Shown piece after piece: positions 18,849-27,280 of a DNA stretch of 64,000 bases (the first letter of the stretch is position 1; each line of letters starts with the position of its first letter). The position numbers and the translations under genes were made by a program. The notes beneath the pieces were generated by a model that saw only the letters and a list, made by a program, of their open reading frames with translations, did not search any database and was not told the DNA's origin. The stretch covers positions 1,550,001 to 1,614,000 of the forward strand of contig OY970262.1 of the NCBI GenBank assembly GCA_963715655.1, read 5' to 3'. Source of the DNA: JANQPD01 sp963715655 (lineage in GTDB: Bacteria > Bacteroidota > Bacteroidia > Flavobacteriales > Schleiferiaceae).

Positions 18849-19527
18849 CAATAACTTTAACTGCTTCATCTGCTGTATCTACTATATTAAAAAGGTCTAA
18901 ATCTTCCTTACTAATGTTATTTTGTTGTTCTAACATGGTGTCTTTAATCCAATCCATAAGGCCACCCCAAAACTTTTTGCTTACAAGTACAATCGGAAAG
19001 CGCCCAATTTTAAACGTTTGAATTAAGGTAATAGCTTCAAACAATTCATCAAGCGTGCCAAAACCACCCGGCATTACTACAAAACCTTGACTATATTTTA
19101 CAAACATCACTTTTCTTACAAAAAAGTAGTCAAAATCAAGACTTTTATCATGGTCAATGTATGGGTTAGGCTTTTGTTCAAAAGGTAAATCTATATTTAA
19201 ACCTACTGAAATACCGCCACCGCGCTGCGCACCTTTATTTCCGGCTTCCATAATCCCAGGGCCACCACCGGTAATTACTCCGTAGCCAGCTCCCGTAAGC
19301 TTAAAGGCAATTTCTTGAGCTAGTTCGTAGTAAGGGTTATCGGGTTTGGTTCTAGCTGATCCAAAAATGCTAACGCAAGGCCCAATCCGCGAAAGCGATT
19401 CGTAGCCATTTACAAACTCAGCCATAATTTTAAAAATGGCCCAACTGTCATTAATCCGTATTTCGTTCCAATTTTTAGGTTGAAATACTTCCTTAATTTT
19501 ATCGTCTATGTTATTTTCTTCGGCCAT
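18808..19527 (-). CDS. LOG-family protein (TIGR00730, lysine decarboxylase-like fold)
   Basis: This 239-residue Rossmann-fold protein has GGGPGIMEAGNKGA (about 87-100) and PGGFGTLDELFE (about 153-164), the phosphoribohydrolase signature of LOG proteins. The family cleaves nucleoside 5'-monophosphates, including cytokinin ribosides, to base plus ribose 5-phosphate; many bacterial members have no known physiological role. The older label lysine decarboxylase is misleading. It starts 10 bp after uvrA ends. Confidence 0.9.
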   Translation of the reverse strand: MAEENNIDDKIKEVFQPKNWNEIRINDSWAIFKIMAEFVNGYESLSRIGPCVSIFGSARTKPDNPYYELAQEIAFKLTGAGYGVITGGGPGIMEAGNKGAQRGGGISVGLNIDLPFEQKPNPYIDHDKSLDFDYFFVRKVMFVKYSQGFVVMPGGFGTLDELFEAITLIQTFKIGRFPIVLVSKKFWGGLMDWIKDTMLEQQNNISKEDLDLFNIVDTADEAVKVIDDFYKKYMLKPNF

Positions 19528-19537
19528 ATTATATTTT

Positions 19538-22405
19538 TTATTCTGCTGTTTTTAACGTTGCAGCTTCTCTTTCTAACTCCAGTTTTAAGTATTTTCCGGT
19601 ATAACTGTTACGTTTTTTTAGCAGGTCTTCCGGTGTGCCGGCAAATACTAATTTACCACCTTCATCACCACCTTCAGGGCCAATATCAATAATATGATCG
19701 GCAAGTTTAATTACATCCATATTATGCTCAATAATAAGCACTGAATTTCCTCGGTTTACCAGTTTATCAATTACCTCCATTAACACGCGCACATCTTCAA
19801 AATGCAAACCGGTGGTTGGTTCATCTAAAATGTACATGGTTTGCCCGGTATCGCGCTTACTCAATTCGGTAGCCAATTTTACACGCTGTGCTTCTCCACC
19901 ACTAAGTGTAGTGCTTTGCTGGCCTAAAGTAATGTATCCTAAGCCAACGTCTTTTAAGGTTTTTACTTTGGCGTAAATTTTAGGAATGTGCTCAAAAAAT
20001 TCGTTTGCCGAGCTAACACTCATGTCCAATACATCAGCAATAGATTTTCCTTTATAGCGAATTTCTAAGGTTTCCCGATTAAAACGTTTGCCTTGGCAGG
20101 TTTCACACGGCACGTAAACGTCCGGTAAAAAATTCATTTCAATTACTCTAATACCCGCGCCTTCACAGGTTTCGCATCTTCCACCTTTTACGTTAAACGA
20201 AAATCTGCCAGGCTTATACCCACGTACTTTTGACTCCGGTAAATTGGCGTATAAATCTCTAATAAAAGAAAGTACACCTGTGTAAGTAGCAGGGTTTGAG
20301 CGCGGGGTGCGGCCAATGGGTGATTGATCAATGTCCACCACCTTATCTAAATGTTCTAATCCCTTTATGCTTTTATGTTCAAGCGGTTTTTTTACACTTT
20401 TAAAGAAAACTTGGCTTAAAGCCGGATATAAAGTTTCATTTATTAAGGTAGATTTTCCACTACCTGAAACACCCGTAATAACCACCAATTTACCCAACGG
20501 AATATCTACACTAACATTTTTTAAGTTGTTTCCTTTCGCGCCTTTTATGGCCAGCTTTTTACCATTTCCTTCTCTGCGGGTTTCAGGAATAGCAATTTCC
20601 ATTTCACCATTTAAATACTTGGCGGTAAGACTGTTTGATTTCAGTATATCTTCTAAGTGACCATAAGCCACCACTTCGCCACCGCGCCTTCCGGCATAAG
20701 GACCAATGTCAAAAACATAATCAGCCGTTTCAATCATATCACGGTCGTGCTCCACCACAATTACTGAGTTACCAACATCCCGTAAATCCTTAAGGCTATC
20801 AATTAATTTATGATTGTCGCGCTGATGCAAACCAATGCTGGGTTCATCTAAAATATAGAGCACATTTACCAATTGCGAACCAATTTGCGTAGCCAAGCGA
20901 ATACGCTGTGCTTCACCACCACTAAGTGTTTTAGCGGGGCGCGTAAGGCTTAAATAATCCAAACCCACATCTAGCAAAAACTTGCTGCGGGTGCGGAGTT
21001 CTTTTAAAATTTCTTTTCCAATAAGTTTTTGTGTGTCGTTTAAGCGCACTTCCACATCATCAAACCAAGCGTATAATTTACCAATGCCCAATTCAGATAT
21101 TTCTGAAATGTTGTAGCCGTCAATTTTAAAGTGTCTTGATTCTCGTTTTAATCGCTGTCCTTGGCATTCGGAACAAACTACTTTGTTCATAAAACCATCC
21201 GCCCAACGCTTTATAGATTTACTCTTAGCTTCTTCCGCTTGGTTGCTAATAAAGTTTATAACACCTTCAAAGTTGATGCTGTACTTGCGCGTAATCCCCA
21301 AGTTTTTGTTTTCTACTTCAAAGGCTTCATCACTTCCGTAAAGGATAATATCCAAACCTTCTTTGGGAATATCTTTAATGGCCGTATCACGGTTAAAACC
21401 GTATTTATCGCCAATAATTTCTACTTGATTAAAAATCCACGTTTTCTTGAATTCGCCCAGCGGAGCAAAACCACCTTTTTTAATGGTTAAGGTATCATCC
21501 GGAATAACTTTTTCAATATCAATTTCAGAAACTTCACCAAGGCCGTTGCATTTTGGGCAAGCCCCTTTAGGAGAGTTAAACGAAAAGGTATTCGGTTCTG
21601 GTTCAGGATACGCAATACCCGTAGAAGGGCACATTAAGTTTTTACTAAAAAACTGTGGTTTATCGGCTCCATGCTCTAGCACCATCATCACACCTTGGCC
21701 TTGCTGCAAGGCTACCGTTATAGAATTTCGCAAGCGTTTATCTTCCTCTTCATTTACTTGAAGTCGATCTACAACCACTTCAATATCATGCGTTTTGTAG
21801 CGGTCTAGCTTCATGCCTTTTTCCACATCGCGTATTTCTCCATCGGTGCGCACTTTTACAAAACCTTGTTTGTTTACGTGTTCAAAAAGTTCGCGGTAAT
21901 GTCCTTTACGGGAGCGCACTAGCGGTGCCAATAAATTAATGCGTTTGCCCTGAAATTTTTCGATAATCAAATCCCGAATCTGATCATCGGTGTAGCTTAC
22001 CATTTCCTCACCCGTATTGTAAGAATAGGCTATACCCGCTCTTGCGTAAAGCAAACGTAAAAAGTCATAAATCTCCGTAACGGTGCCAACGGTGGAGCGT
22101 GGGTTTTTGCTAGTTGTTTTTTGTTCAATAGAAATAACCGGACTTAATCCGTTAATCTTATCCACATCCGGGCGTTCTAAGTTGCCTAAAAATTGACGGG
22201 CGTAGGCCGAAAAGGTTTCAATGTATCTACGTTGGCCTTCAGCATAAATAGTATCAAAGGCAAGAGACGACTTTCCGCTACCGCTTAAACCGGTAATTAC
22301 TACCAATTTATTGCGTGGAATGGTTACGTCAATATTTTTAAGATTGTGTACGCGGGCTCCGAGTACTTCTATATTGTCTTCTTGGGCAAGCGCGGCTTTG
22401 CTCAT
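19538..22405 (-). CDS. uvrA: Excinuclease ABC subunit A
   Basis: UvrA (955 residues) is the damage-sensing ATPase of nucleotide excision repair. It has two ABC ATPase halves: Walker A GLSGSGKS (39-46) and GVSGSGKST (about 650), and two LSGGEAQR signatures. The C-terminal zinc finger CETCEGAG...CETCQGKR is intact. The first zinc module has the second CxxC (CPKCNG), but the first pair is CPST rather than CxxC, which I believe is usual in Bacteroidota. It leads the uvrA-LOG-lipoprotein-msrA run. Confidence 0.97.
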   Translation of the reverse strand: MSKAALAQEDNIEVLGARVHNLKNIDVTIPRNKLVVITGLSGSGKSSLAFDTIYAEGQRRYIETFSAYARQFLGNLERPDVDKINGLSPVISIEQKTTSKNPRSTVGTVTEIYDFLRLLYARAGIAYSYNTGEEMVSYTDDQIRDLIIEKFQGKRINLLAPLVRSRKGHYRELFEHVNKQGFVKVRTDGEIRDVEKGMKLDRYKTHDIEVVVDRLQVNEEEDKRLRNSITVALQQGQGVMMVLEHGADKPQFFSKNLMCPSTGIAYPEPEPNTFSFNSPKGACPKCNGLGEVSEIDIEKVIPDDTLTIKKGGFAPLGEFKKTWIFNQVEIIGDKYGFNRDTAIKDIPKEGLDIILYGSDEAFEVENKNLGITRKYSINFEGVINFISNQAEEAKSKSIKRWADGFMNKVVCSECQGQRLKRESRHFKIDGYNISEISELGIGKLYAWFDDVEVRLNDTQKLIGKEILKELRTRSKFLLDVGLDYLSLTRPAKTLSGGEAQRIRLATQIGSQLVNVLYILDEPSIGLHQRDNHKLIDSLKDLRDVGNSVIVVEHDRDMIETADYVFDIGPYAGRRGGEVVAYGHLEDILKSNSLTAKYLNGEMEIAIPETRREGNGKKLAIKGAKGNNLKNVSVDIPLGKLVVITGVSGSGKSTLINETLYPALSQVFFKSVKKPLEHKSIKGLEHLDKVVDIDQSPIGRTPRSNPATYTGVLSFIRDLYANLPESKVRGYKPGRFSFNVKGGRCETCEGAGIRVIEMNFLPDVYVPCETCQGKRFNRETLEIRYKGKSIADVLDMSVSSANEFFEHIPKIYAKVKTLKDVGLGYITLGQQSTTLSGGEAQRVKLATELSKRDTGQTMYILDEPTTGLHFEDVRVLMEVIDKLVNRGNSVLIIEHNMDVIKLADHIIDIGPEGGDEGGKLVFAGTPEDLLKKRNSYTGKYLKLELEREAATLKTAE

Positions 22406-22430
22406 TTAGGAAATTGAAATTTTAGCGGTG

Positions 22431-22438
22431 CAAAAGTA
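22431..22438 (-). promoter_or_regulatory. uvrA -7 promoter element (TACTTTTG)
   Basis: On the minus strand TACTTTTG fits TAnnTTTG and ends 25 nt before the uvrA ATG. No convincing -33 TTG was found at the usual spacing. Confidence 0.5.
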
Positions 22439-22839
22439 AGGAACGTGAAGTGGGGGAGAAAGGTTTATTAAAAAAGGGTGGGGGAGGGCCAACGGATTTT
22501 CACAATATCCAAGGGTTTACTTAAAAATCTGTAATGAAAAAAATGTAGAAAGCTTCTATAAAACCAAATATTTCCCTTTTAAAGAGTTTTCAAACGGTGA
22601 TTAGTGTTGAATCCAAAGAAGCTTTGCTGCCCCGCACATGCCCTAGCGGTAAAAAAGGAAATTGAGTAACTCTTGTTTGTGTTGATCAGCGCGGGCCGCC
22701 TGCATAATGGATGGAGAAACTTAAAAAACAAATGAAAACACCAACACTCAAAAGCAACGTACTCAGGGCTTAAAAGGCCGTGCAAACAGGAGCAGAATAA
22801 TTTGTGCCTAAAGGTTAAAACGTATATTTTAATTGTTTA
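22439..22839. other. Noncoding stretch at the left edge of the accessory island
   Basis: About 400 bp between the uvrA promoter and the first cassette-type site. Only poor, short frames occur. A locally GC-richer part (22600-22710) differs in composition from its surroundings and may be a decayed mobile-element end. I see no gene. Confidence 0.4.
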
Positions 22840-22924
22840 ACCATAACGAAAATGTGCAGCTCACAAACGTTTAATACTGCATTCTCGATGGGTATAACCA
22901 GGGTATTGAACACTTTTTATTGGC
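22840..22924 (-). repeat. attC-like intercassette site A (short form)
   Basis: The segment shares CATAACGAAAATG and GCATTCTCG with site G (30820-30908) and ends in ATTGGC on the plus strand, 8 bp before the stop codon of the parE-like gene. It is the most diverged of the site family and marks the left end of the cassette run. Confidence 0.45.
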
Positions 22925-22932
22925 GCTAGTTT

Positions 22933-23232
22933 TTATTCGGTTATTCTTTTTTTTAAATCCATTCTTTCGTGCAATATTCTCGTTGTTTCCACATATTCCT
23001 GTTCTAATGTTCGGTAGAAAATAATGTGTCGATTTGTTTTCAATCCTAGCAGTTGCTTTGATATTCCTTCGTAGTTTTTTCCTAAATCAGGATTTTCTGC
23101 AATTTCTTCACAATAAGAAAGTAGTTCACCGTAATATTTGTCAGCTTGTTTTTCCGACCAAACCCCAAAGGTGTAATCCCAAATCTTTGATAAATCCTCA
23201 ACAGCTTTGTTCGTCAACTTATATTCAGCCAT
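22933..23232 (-). CDS. ParE-type (RelE/ParE superfamily) toxin
   Basis: This 99-residue toxin has the ParE opening YKLTNKAVEDLSKIWDYT, then WSEKQADKYY, NPDLGKNYEGI and the core strand NRHIIFYRT, ending in RILHERMDL. ParE toxins inhibit DNA gyrase, but RelE-like activity cannot be excluded. Its start overlaps the end of the antitoxin by 8 bp, the usual translational coupling. It is the last gene of the cassette run. Confidence 0.9.
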   Translation of the reverse strand: MAEYKLTNKAVEDLSKIWDYTFGVWSEKQADKYYGELLSYCEEIAENPDLGKNYEGISKQLLGLKTNRHIIFYRTLEQEYVETTRILHERMDLKKRITE

Positions 23233-23476
23233 TCGAGCGCTTTTTCGCTTTTAGAGATTCAAGATGGTTCTTTGGGTCAAAATCGTGAGCTATTCCGCTC
23301 TCAATTCCTTCTTGTATTGCGGTTTTCAGAGCAATAACTTTACTTTCTTCTTCTTCCAAAAGTCTCAATCCAGCACGAATTACTTCACTAACGTTTTTAA
23401 ATCTTCCTTCACTTATTCGGCTCTGAACGAATTGGTCAAAATGATTTCCAAGTGATACTGATGTGTTTTTGCTCAT
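23225..23476 (-). CDS. ParD-type antitoxin
   Basis: This 83-residue protein has the ParD ribbon-helix-helix N-terminus: TSVSLGNHFDQFVQSRISEG then SEVIRAGLRLLEEEE. The C-terminal tail would neutralise the toxin. ATG at 23476 is chosen because it gives the usual MSKNTSVSLG start; an upstream extension to 23557 would run through the operator palindromes. It precedes and overlaps the ParE-type toxin. Confidence 0.88.
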   Translation of the reverse strand: MSKNTSVSLGNHFDQFVQSRISEGRFKNVSEVIRAGLRLLEEEESKVIALKTAIQEGIESGIAHDFDPKNHLESLKAKKRSNG

Positions 23477-23480
23477 TTGA

Positions 23481-23515
23481 TTACTAATTTTAGTAAACAT
23501 ACCAAAAATTGGTAT
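23481..23515 (-). promoter_or_regulatory. Two palindromic operators upstream of the parDE-like operon
   Basis: Two perfect inverted repeats sit just upstream of the antitoxin ATG: TTACTAATTTTAGTAA (23481-23496, 7-bp arms) and ATACCAAAAATTGGTAT (23499-23515, 7-bp arms with a 3-nt centre). Ribbon-helix-helix antitoxins normally bind such palindromes to repress their own operon, so these are likely operators. Confidence 0.6.
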
Positions 23516-23544
23516 AAAAGTAAAAACTTTCTCCCTTTGCATAC

Positions 23545-23813
23545 CATGCGAAACCACGCATTTACCCCCATCTAGTTTTTAAGTGTTAGTGGCGAAATTC
23601 CTACGTGGTTTGCAATAGCATTCAAATAGTGCTTTTAGCACAGCAACGCATATTAAGGGTAGAAAGCAATATCAATTAAATGCGTGAAATGCTCCACCTT
23701 CTCTTTTTGGTCATTTATCCGAAGGTGAAAATTAGTGGTAAAAGCCCACTCTCTAAGTTTAACACCGCATTCTCGCTGGGCAGTACGAGAGGATGGAATG
23801 CTTAGTTATTGGC
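23545..23813 (-). repeat. Long attC-like intercassette repeat, copy B
   Basis: This is the first of three ~270 bp related elements (with C and D) that fill the gaps between cassette genes. Shared blocks include CCATCTAGTTTTT, TAGTGCTTTTAG, AGCAACG, GGTGAAAATTAG and GCATTCTCGCTGGGCAGT, ending in TTAGTTATTGGC. On the minus strand the inner GAATGC blocks form an imperfect stem. It lies between the DUF262 stop and the parDE-like operon. Confidence 0.7.
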
Positions 23814-23822
23814 AACAGTTAT

Positions 23823-25610
23823 TTATTCCATAAGATAGTTGAAAATCTTATTCACTTCATATTCTTTTCTATCAATACTTTTGTTTAAGTTCCAATTTAA
23901 ATATTGTTTAGTCAATTTTGTTTTAACAATATTTAATGAACTTTTTTGATAACCTTTCAATTTTTTGCTTTCAACGTTGTTAATTGACCTATTTATATTT
24001 TTTTCTAAAACAACTAAATTCCCAACAGAATTTAAGTTTTTTTTCCACTCTAACTTAATCTTATCTCTGTTTTCTATATCTTCATCATTATATGATTGTA
24101 TGTGTTCTATATCTAAAGGATTCCAAAATAGATGTTTCTTAATGTTTTTAATGTCATTTGGTAGAGTAGAAGTAATATCTTCTTCTAATAGTGCTGATAA
24201 TCTACATATTAGGTTTTTTACTTTTACACTATATACTATATCTCCTGATAAAATTTCTAATAATCTTCCTTTTTTCCAATCAGAATGTTGATGAATTTTA
24301 TCGTTTATATGTTGTATTGCAGATTCGTAAGAGTCGTTAATGATAATTTTTATTAATTGACTTGTGAAAGAACCATTGATTTCATTTATGGATTTTTGAT
24401 AAAGTAAACTATAAGTTAGATATGGTTTCGTAAGTTGTTTTGTGAATTTTTCTAATTTTTCGTATTTGTTTTTATCATCTTGTAAATTGAATAATAATAA
24501 GAAATTTAAAATCCAGAAACGACTATATCTTGACCACCACCAAAGATGAAGTAAACCAGCATTTTCTACATCAGAATACTTGTTGTTTCTCCATTTATCT
24601 TCCCAATCATATCTTAAATCTATGATTGTATCAATCTCGTTTAATTTCAATTCGAGATTATTTGACTTTATATTATTTCTAAAATGTTCCCATTTATTGA
24701 TATTAAAAATAGATTCAAACAATCTGTCAAAAAATGTAGTTGTACCATATGTATATAAAACATTCGGTAGATTATATTTTGCAATTAGATAAAATTGATA
24801 AATATGTAAAATGTCTTGAATGTTTGATACTTCACTTTTAAATAGTTTGTTGTTTAAATCTATTTTTTCGTATAATTTACTAATTTCATTAAATGCCTTT
24901 TTGTTATCGCCATCTTTATTCAAGTATTCATACATTCTAATTTTGAAAATATCTCCAGAATTTAAGTCTAAACCTGTTGTATTTATTGCATCAAAAATTT
25001 GTAATGTTTTTGATAAACTTGCTTTAGTTTCTATAACGACAAAGTAAACATTTGATAATAGATGTTTTACGAAAGGTTCAATTTCAAAAAGTTCGTTGTC
25101 AGTTTGATTATCTATTAATGTTTTTATTAGTTGTGCGTTTTCAATATAAGTATTTAATGAACTTTCGTTTAAAAACTCAATATCCTTTTTGCTTAAAAGG
25201 TCATTTAAATTTTTTTGCTGTTCTCCATTATTTACTTCTGTACTTAACCAATTAAGTGAGATGTTCTGTAAACTTTGAGATTCAGGATGTTTTGACTTTA
25301 ATACTTTTAAAAGAATTAAAAAAGTCGTAATTCTTTGTTGACCGTCAATTATATGTTGTGTATTATCTTTTTTGAGTTCAGACAATTGCATTGTACCAAT
25401 AAACATTGGTTCTGCATTTTTATCTTGTTCATAACCCCAAAAAGATGCGAAAATATCATTTACAAATTTTTTTAATTGTGTTTCTGTCCAAGAATATGGT
25501 CGCTGATATATTGGAATGATATAATTTGTTGTTCCGTTTAATATAATACTTTTTTCATTCTGTTTATTTTTCTTCAGAGTGTAAGTTCCTGCGTTTATTG
25601 AAAATGACAT
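23823..25610 (-). CDS. DUF262-DUF1524 protein (GmrSD-like restriction candidate)
   Basis: This 595-residue protein has an N-terminal DUF262 domain with IPIYQRPYSW (32-41), IGTMQL (about 71-76) and IIDGQQRITT (87-96), the ParB-like nucleotide-hydrolysing motifs of GmrS. The C-terminal third contains DIEHIQ (histidine about 503) and SVGNLVVLEKNINRSINN (about 526-543), typical of the DUF1524 HNH-type nuclease of GmrD. Fused GmrSD proteins cut phage DNA with modified bases (type IV restriction), so an anti-phage role is likely. The second-position proline of the HxxP motif is replaced here. It is a single-gene cassette between two long repeats. Confidence 0.85.
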   Translation of the reverse strand: MSFSINAGTYTLKKNKQNEKSIILNGTTNYIIPIYQRPYSWTETQLKKFVNDIFASFWGYEQDKNAEPMFIGTMQLSELKKDNTQHIIDGQQRITTFLILLKVLKSKHPESQSLQNISLNWLSTEVNNGEQQKNLNDLLSKKDIEFLNESSLNTYIENAQLIKTLIDNQTDNELFEIEPFVKHLLSNVYFVVIETKASLSKTLQIFDAINTTGLDLNSGDIFKIRMYEYLNKDGDNKKAFNEISKLYEKIDLNNKLFKSEVSNIQDILHIYQFYLIAKYNLPNVLYTYGTTTFFDRLFESIFNINKWEHFRNNIKSNNLELKLNEIDTIIDLRYDWEDKWRNNKYSDVENAGLLHLWWWSRYSRFWILNFLLLFNLQDDKNKYEKLEKFTKQLTKPYLTYSLLYQKSINEINGSFTSQLIKIIINDSYESAIQHINDKIHQHSDWKKGRLLEILSGDIVYSVKVKNLICRLSALLEEDITSTLPNDIKNIKKHLFWNPLDIEHIQSYNDEDIENRDKIKLEWKKNLNSVGNLVVLEKNINRSINNVESKKLKGYQKSSLNIVKTKLTKQYLNWNLNKSIDRKEYEVNKIFNYLME

Positions 25611-25621
25611 TTGTATTTTTT

Positions 25622-25659
25622 GGTTTTAACGTAATCTTGGTTTTAACGTAATCTTGGTT
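25622..25659 (+). repeat. Short direct repeat upstream of the DUF262-DUF1524 gene
   Basis: A 17-bp unit GGTTTTAACGTAATCTT occurs twice in a row followed by a partial third. Read on the minus strand each unit contains ACGTTAAAACC, similar to the core found before other cassette genes. It may be a duplicated recombination-site core or simply slippage. Confidence 0.5.
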
Positions 25660-25665
25660 TTTAAT

Positions 25666-25938
25666 TGCCACCAGTGGGAGTCCACGCAATAGCCCTCATC
25701 TAGTTTTTCATTCTTGTTGAAGAAAGCCTTACGTGGGTTGTAGTGGCACTAAAATAATGCTTTTAGTACAGCAACGGATATTAATGGTAGAAAGCAAGAT
25801 CAATTAAATGTGCGGAATACTCCACCTTCTCTATTTGGCCATTTATCCAAAGGTGAAAATTAGTGTTAAAAACCCACACTACGTTCAACACTGCATTCTC
25901 GCTGGGCAGTACGAGAGGATGGAATGCTTTTTATTGGC
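25666..25938 (-). repeat. Long attC-like intercassette repeat, copy C
   Basis: This is the second ~270 bp element. It is collinear with copies B and D over nearly its whole length, begins with TTGCCACC and ends with ATTGGC. The minus-strand core near the end reads GTTGAAC, which fits the GTTRRRY core of integron attC sites. It lies between the parE-like stop (25961) and the DUF262 start. Confidence 0.7.
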
Positions 25939-25960
25939 AGCAGTTTTTTATTAATTCAGA

Positions 25961-26248
25961 TTAAAGTTTTTCATTCATATCTTGTCTTCCTACAATTGCC
26001 ATTATTTCTACAATATCTTCATTTACTTTGAAATAAATGCTATCAACTCCACAAACACAGCGTCTGTAGTCTTTTTTTATATAGTCAACCGATTCGAATG
26101 AAAAAGGTCTTTGGGCAATAATTTCGAAATATTTAAAAAATGATTCAAAGTATTTATCAGCTTGGGTCATTCCAAATTTTTTCACACCATAATGATGAAT
26201 TCGTATCAAGTCATTTTTCGCTTCATTACTTAATCTGTATTTAGTCAT
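25961..26248 (-). CDS. ParE-type (RelE/ParE superfamily) toxin
   Basis: This 95-residue toxin starts YRLSNEAKNDLIRIHHYG and contains FGMTQADKYFESF, followed by CVCGVDSIYF and the final VGRQD typical of the ParE branch (many end in GRQ/D). It probably acts on DNA gyrase. Its start overlaps the antitoxin stop by 8 bp. It is distantly related to the toxin at 22933, so the two modules are not recent copies. Confidence 0.9.
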   Translation of the reverse strand: MTKYRLSNEAKNDLIRIHHYGVKKFGMTQADKYFESFFKYFEIIAQRPFSFESVDYIKKDYRRCVCGVDSIYFKVNEDIVEIMAIVGRQDMNEKL

Positions 26249-26480
26249 TAAGCAAAGACTTTGATTGAGCTAAAATTTCATTTTCACTTTCACTTGTAAA
26301 ACCATTATTTTCGGCTTTCTCCAATTTTGCGCGAATCCAGTTAATTTCAACTTGTTGTTTTCGGGCTTGTCTAATCAAGTCATTTACAAGTTCACTTTTA
26401 CTTGAATACTCTTTTTTATCCACTTGAGTTTTCAACCATTCATCGTTTGGCTTTGTGAATGATATACTTTGTCTTGCCAT
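26241..26480 (-). CDS. ParD-type antitoxin
   Basis: This 79-residue ribbon-helix-helix antitoxin has the SISFTKPNDEWLKTQVDKKE strand-helix start followed by SKSELVNDLIRQARKQQ. It is the partner of the overlapping ParE-type toxin downstream. A weak near-palindrome TGTAAATATACA lies at about 26497-26508, just upstream, and could be the autoregulatory site. Confidence 0.88.
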   Translation of the reverse strand: MARQSISFTKPNDEWLKTQVDKKEYSSKSELVNDLIRQARKQQVEINWIRAKLEKAENNGFTSESENEILAQSKSLLND

Positions 26481-26534
26481 AATTCATTTTATTGATGTAA
26501 ATATACACCACATACGAATCATTTTCAAATTGTT

Positions 26535-26804
26535 GCCAATGTGAGAACACGCAATAACCCCCATCTAGTTTTCATTCTTGTTGACGAAAGCCTTACGTGG
26601 GTTGTAGTGGCACTAAAATAATGCTTTTAGTACAGCAACGGATATTAATAGTAGAAAGCAAAATCTGTTAAATTGCGAAATACTCCATCTTCTCTTTTTG
26701 GCTATTTATCCAAAGGTGAAAATTAGTGTTAAAAGCCCACCCTCTAAGTTCAACACTTCCTTTTCGCTGGGCAGTGAGATAGGATGGAATGTTTAGTTAT
26801 TGGC
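26535..26804 (-). repeat. Long attC-like intercassette repeat, copy D
   Basis: This is the clearest copy of the ~270 bp element: exactly bounded by GCCAAT (26535-26540) and ATTGGC (26799-26804), an inverted pair. The minus-strand core GTTGAAC lies in the last ~70 bp, next to the CCAGCGA / GAATGC-type imperfect stem. It sits between the ParD start and the stop of the next cassette gene (26814). Confidence 0.72.
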
Positions 26805-26813
26805 TAAAGTCTT

Positions 26814-27233
26814 TTATTTTTCTTTCAAGACTTCTTTTAAGTCTGGATGTTCTTCAAGGGTTTGACGGAAACAACGTGCATCATAAAAATGATAACTTTC
26901 AATTTCAAAAGGATAGGTCATTATATCTGGTCTGGATTTATCTTGAAAATCCTGTGATGTAACAAATCCCACTTCACCTTCCTCATTAACCACCAAATAA
27001 CAGAACTCATATTTAGCTTTTCCATTACCTATTGGATGTAGACACACTATTTCAACATTGTCTAGTCGGCTTATAGTTTGCGAAAATGTGTCGCTATCAG
27101 TATTTCCGAAATCAACTGAAAGATTCTCTTCGCAATTTTTGAATAAATTTTGTCCTTTGAACTTCTCTTTGTCTTGGTCGTAGTCAAGATTAAAAGTCAA
27201 AAGCCCAAAAGTTAAAGCGATTAATATTTTCAT
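26814..27233 (-). CDS. Cassette-borne exported protein of unknown function
   Basis: This 139-residue protein has a short N-terminal hydrophobic segment (ILIALTFGLLTFNL) that could be a weak signal peptide. The rest is acidic, and the family is not recognised. It lies in a cassette setting: the 270 bp site D follows its stop and a core-like GTTAGTC (minus strand, 27253-27259) lies just before its start. The IS110 element begins upstream of it. Confidence 0.65.
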   Translation of the reverse strand: MKILIALTFGLLTFNLDYDQDKEKFKGQNLFKNCEENLSVDFGNTDSDTFSQTISRLDNVEIVCLHPIGNGKAKYEFCYLVVNEEGEVGFVTSQDFQDKSRPDIMTYPFEIESYHFYDARCFRQTLEEHPDLKEVLKEK

Positions 27234-27280
27234 GGTAATTCTTTTAAATTCTGACTAACGTAAACATTTGTTTCTGGTAA

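Noticed and set aside
22579..22785. 68-codon frame in the left edge of the island
   Set aside because: Odd composition, no conserved features and no ribosome binding site; the region looks noncoding.
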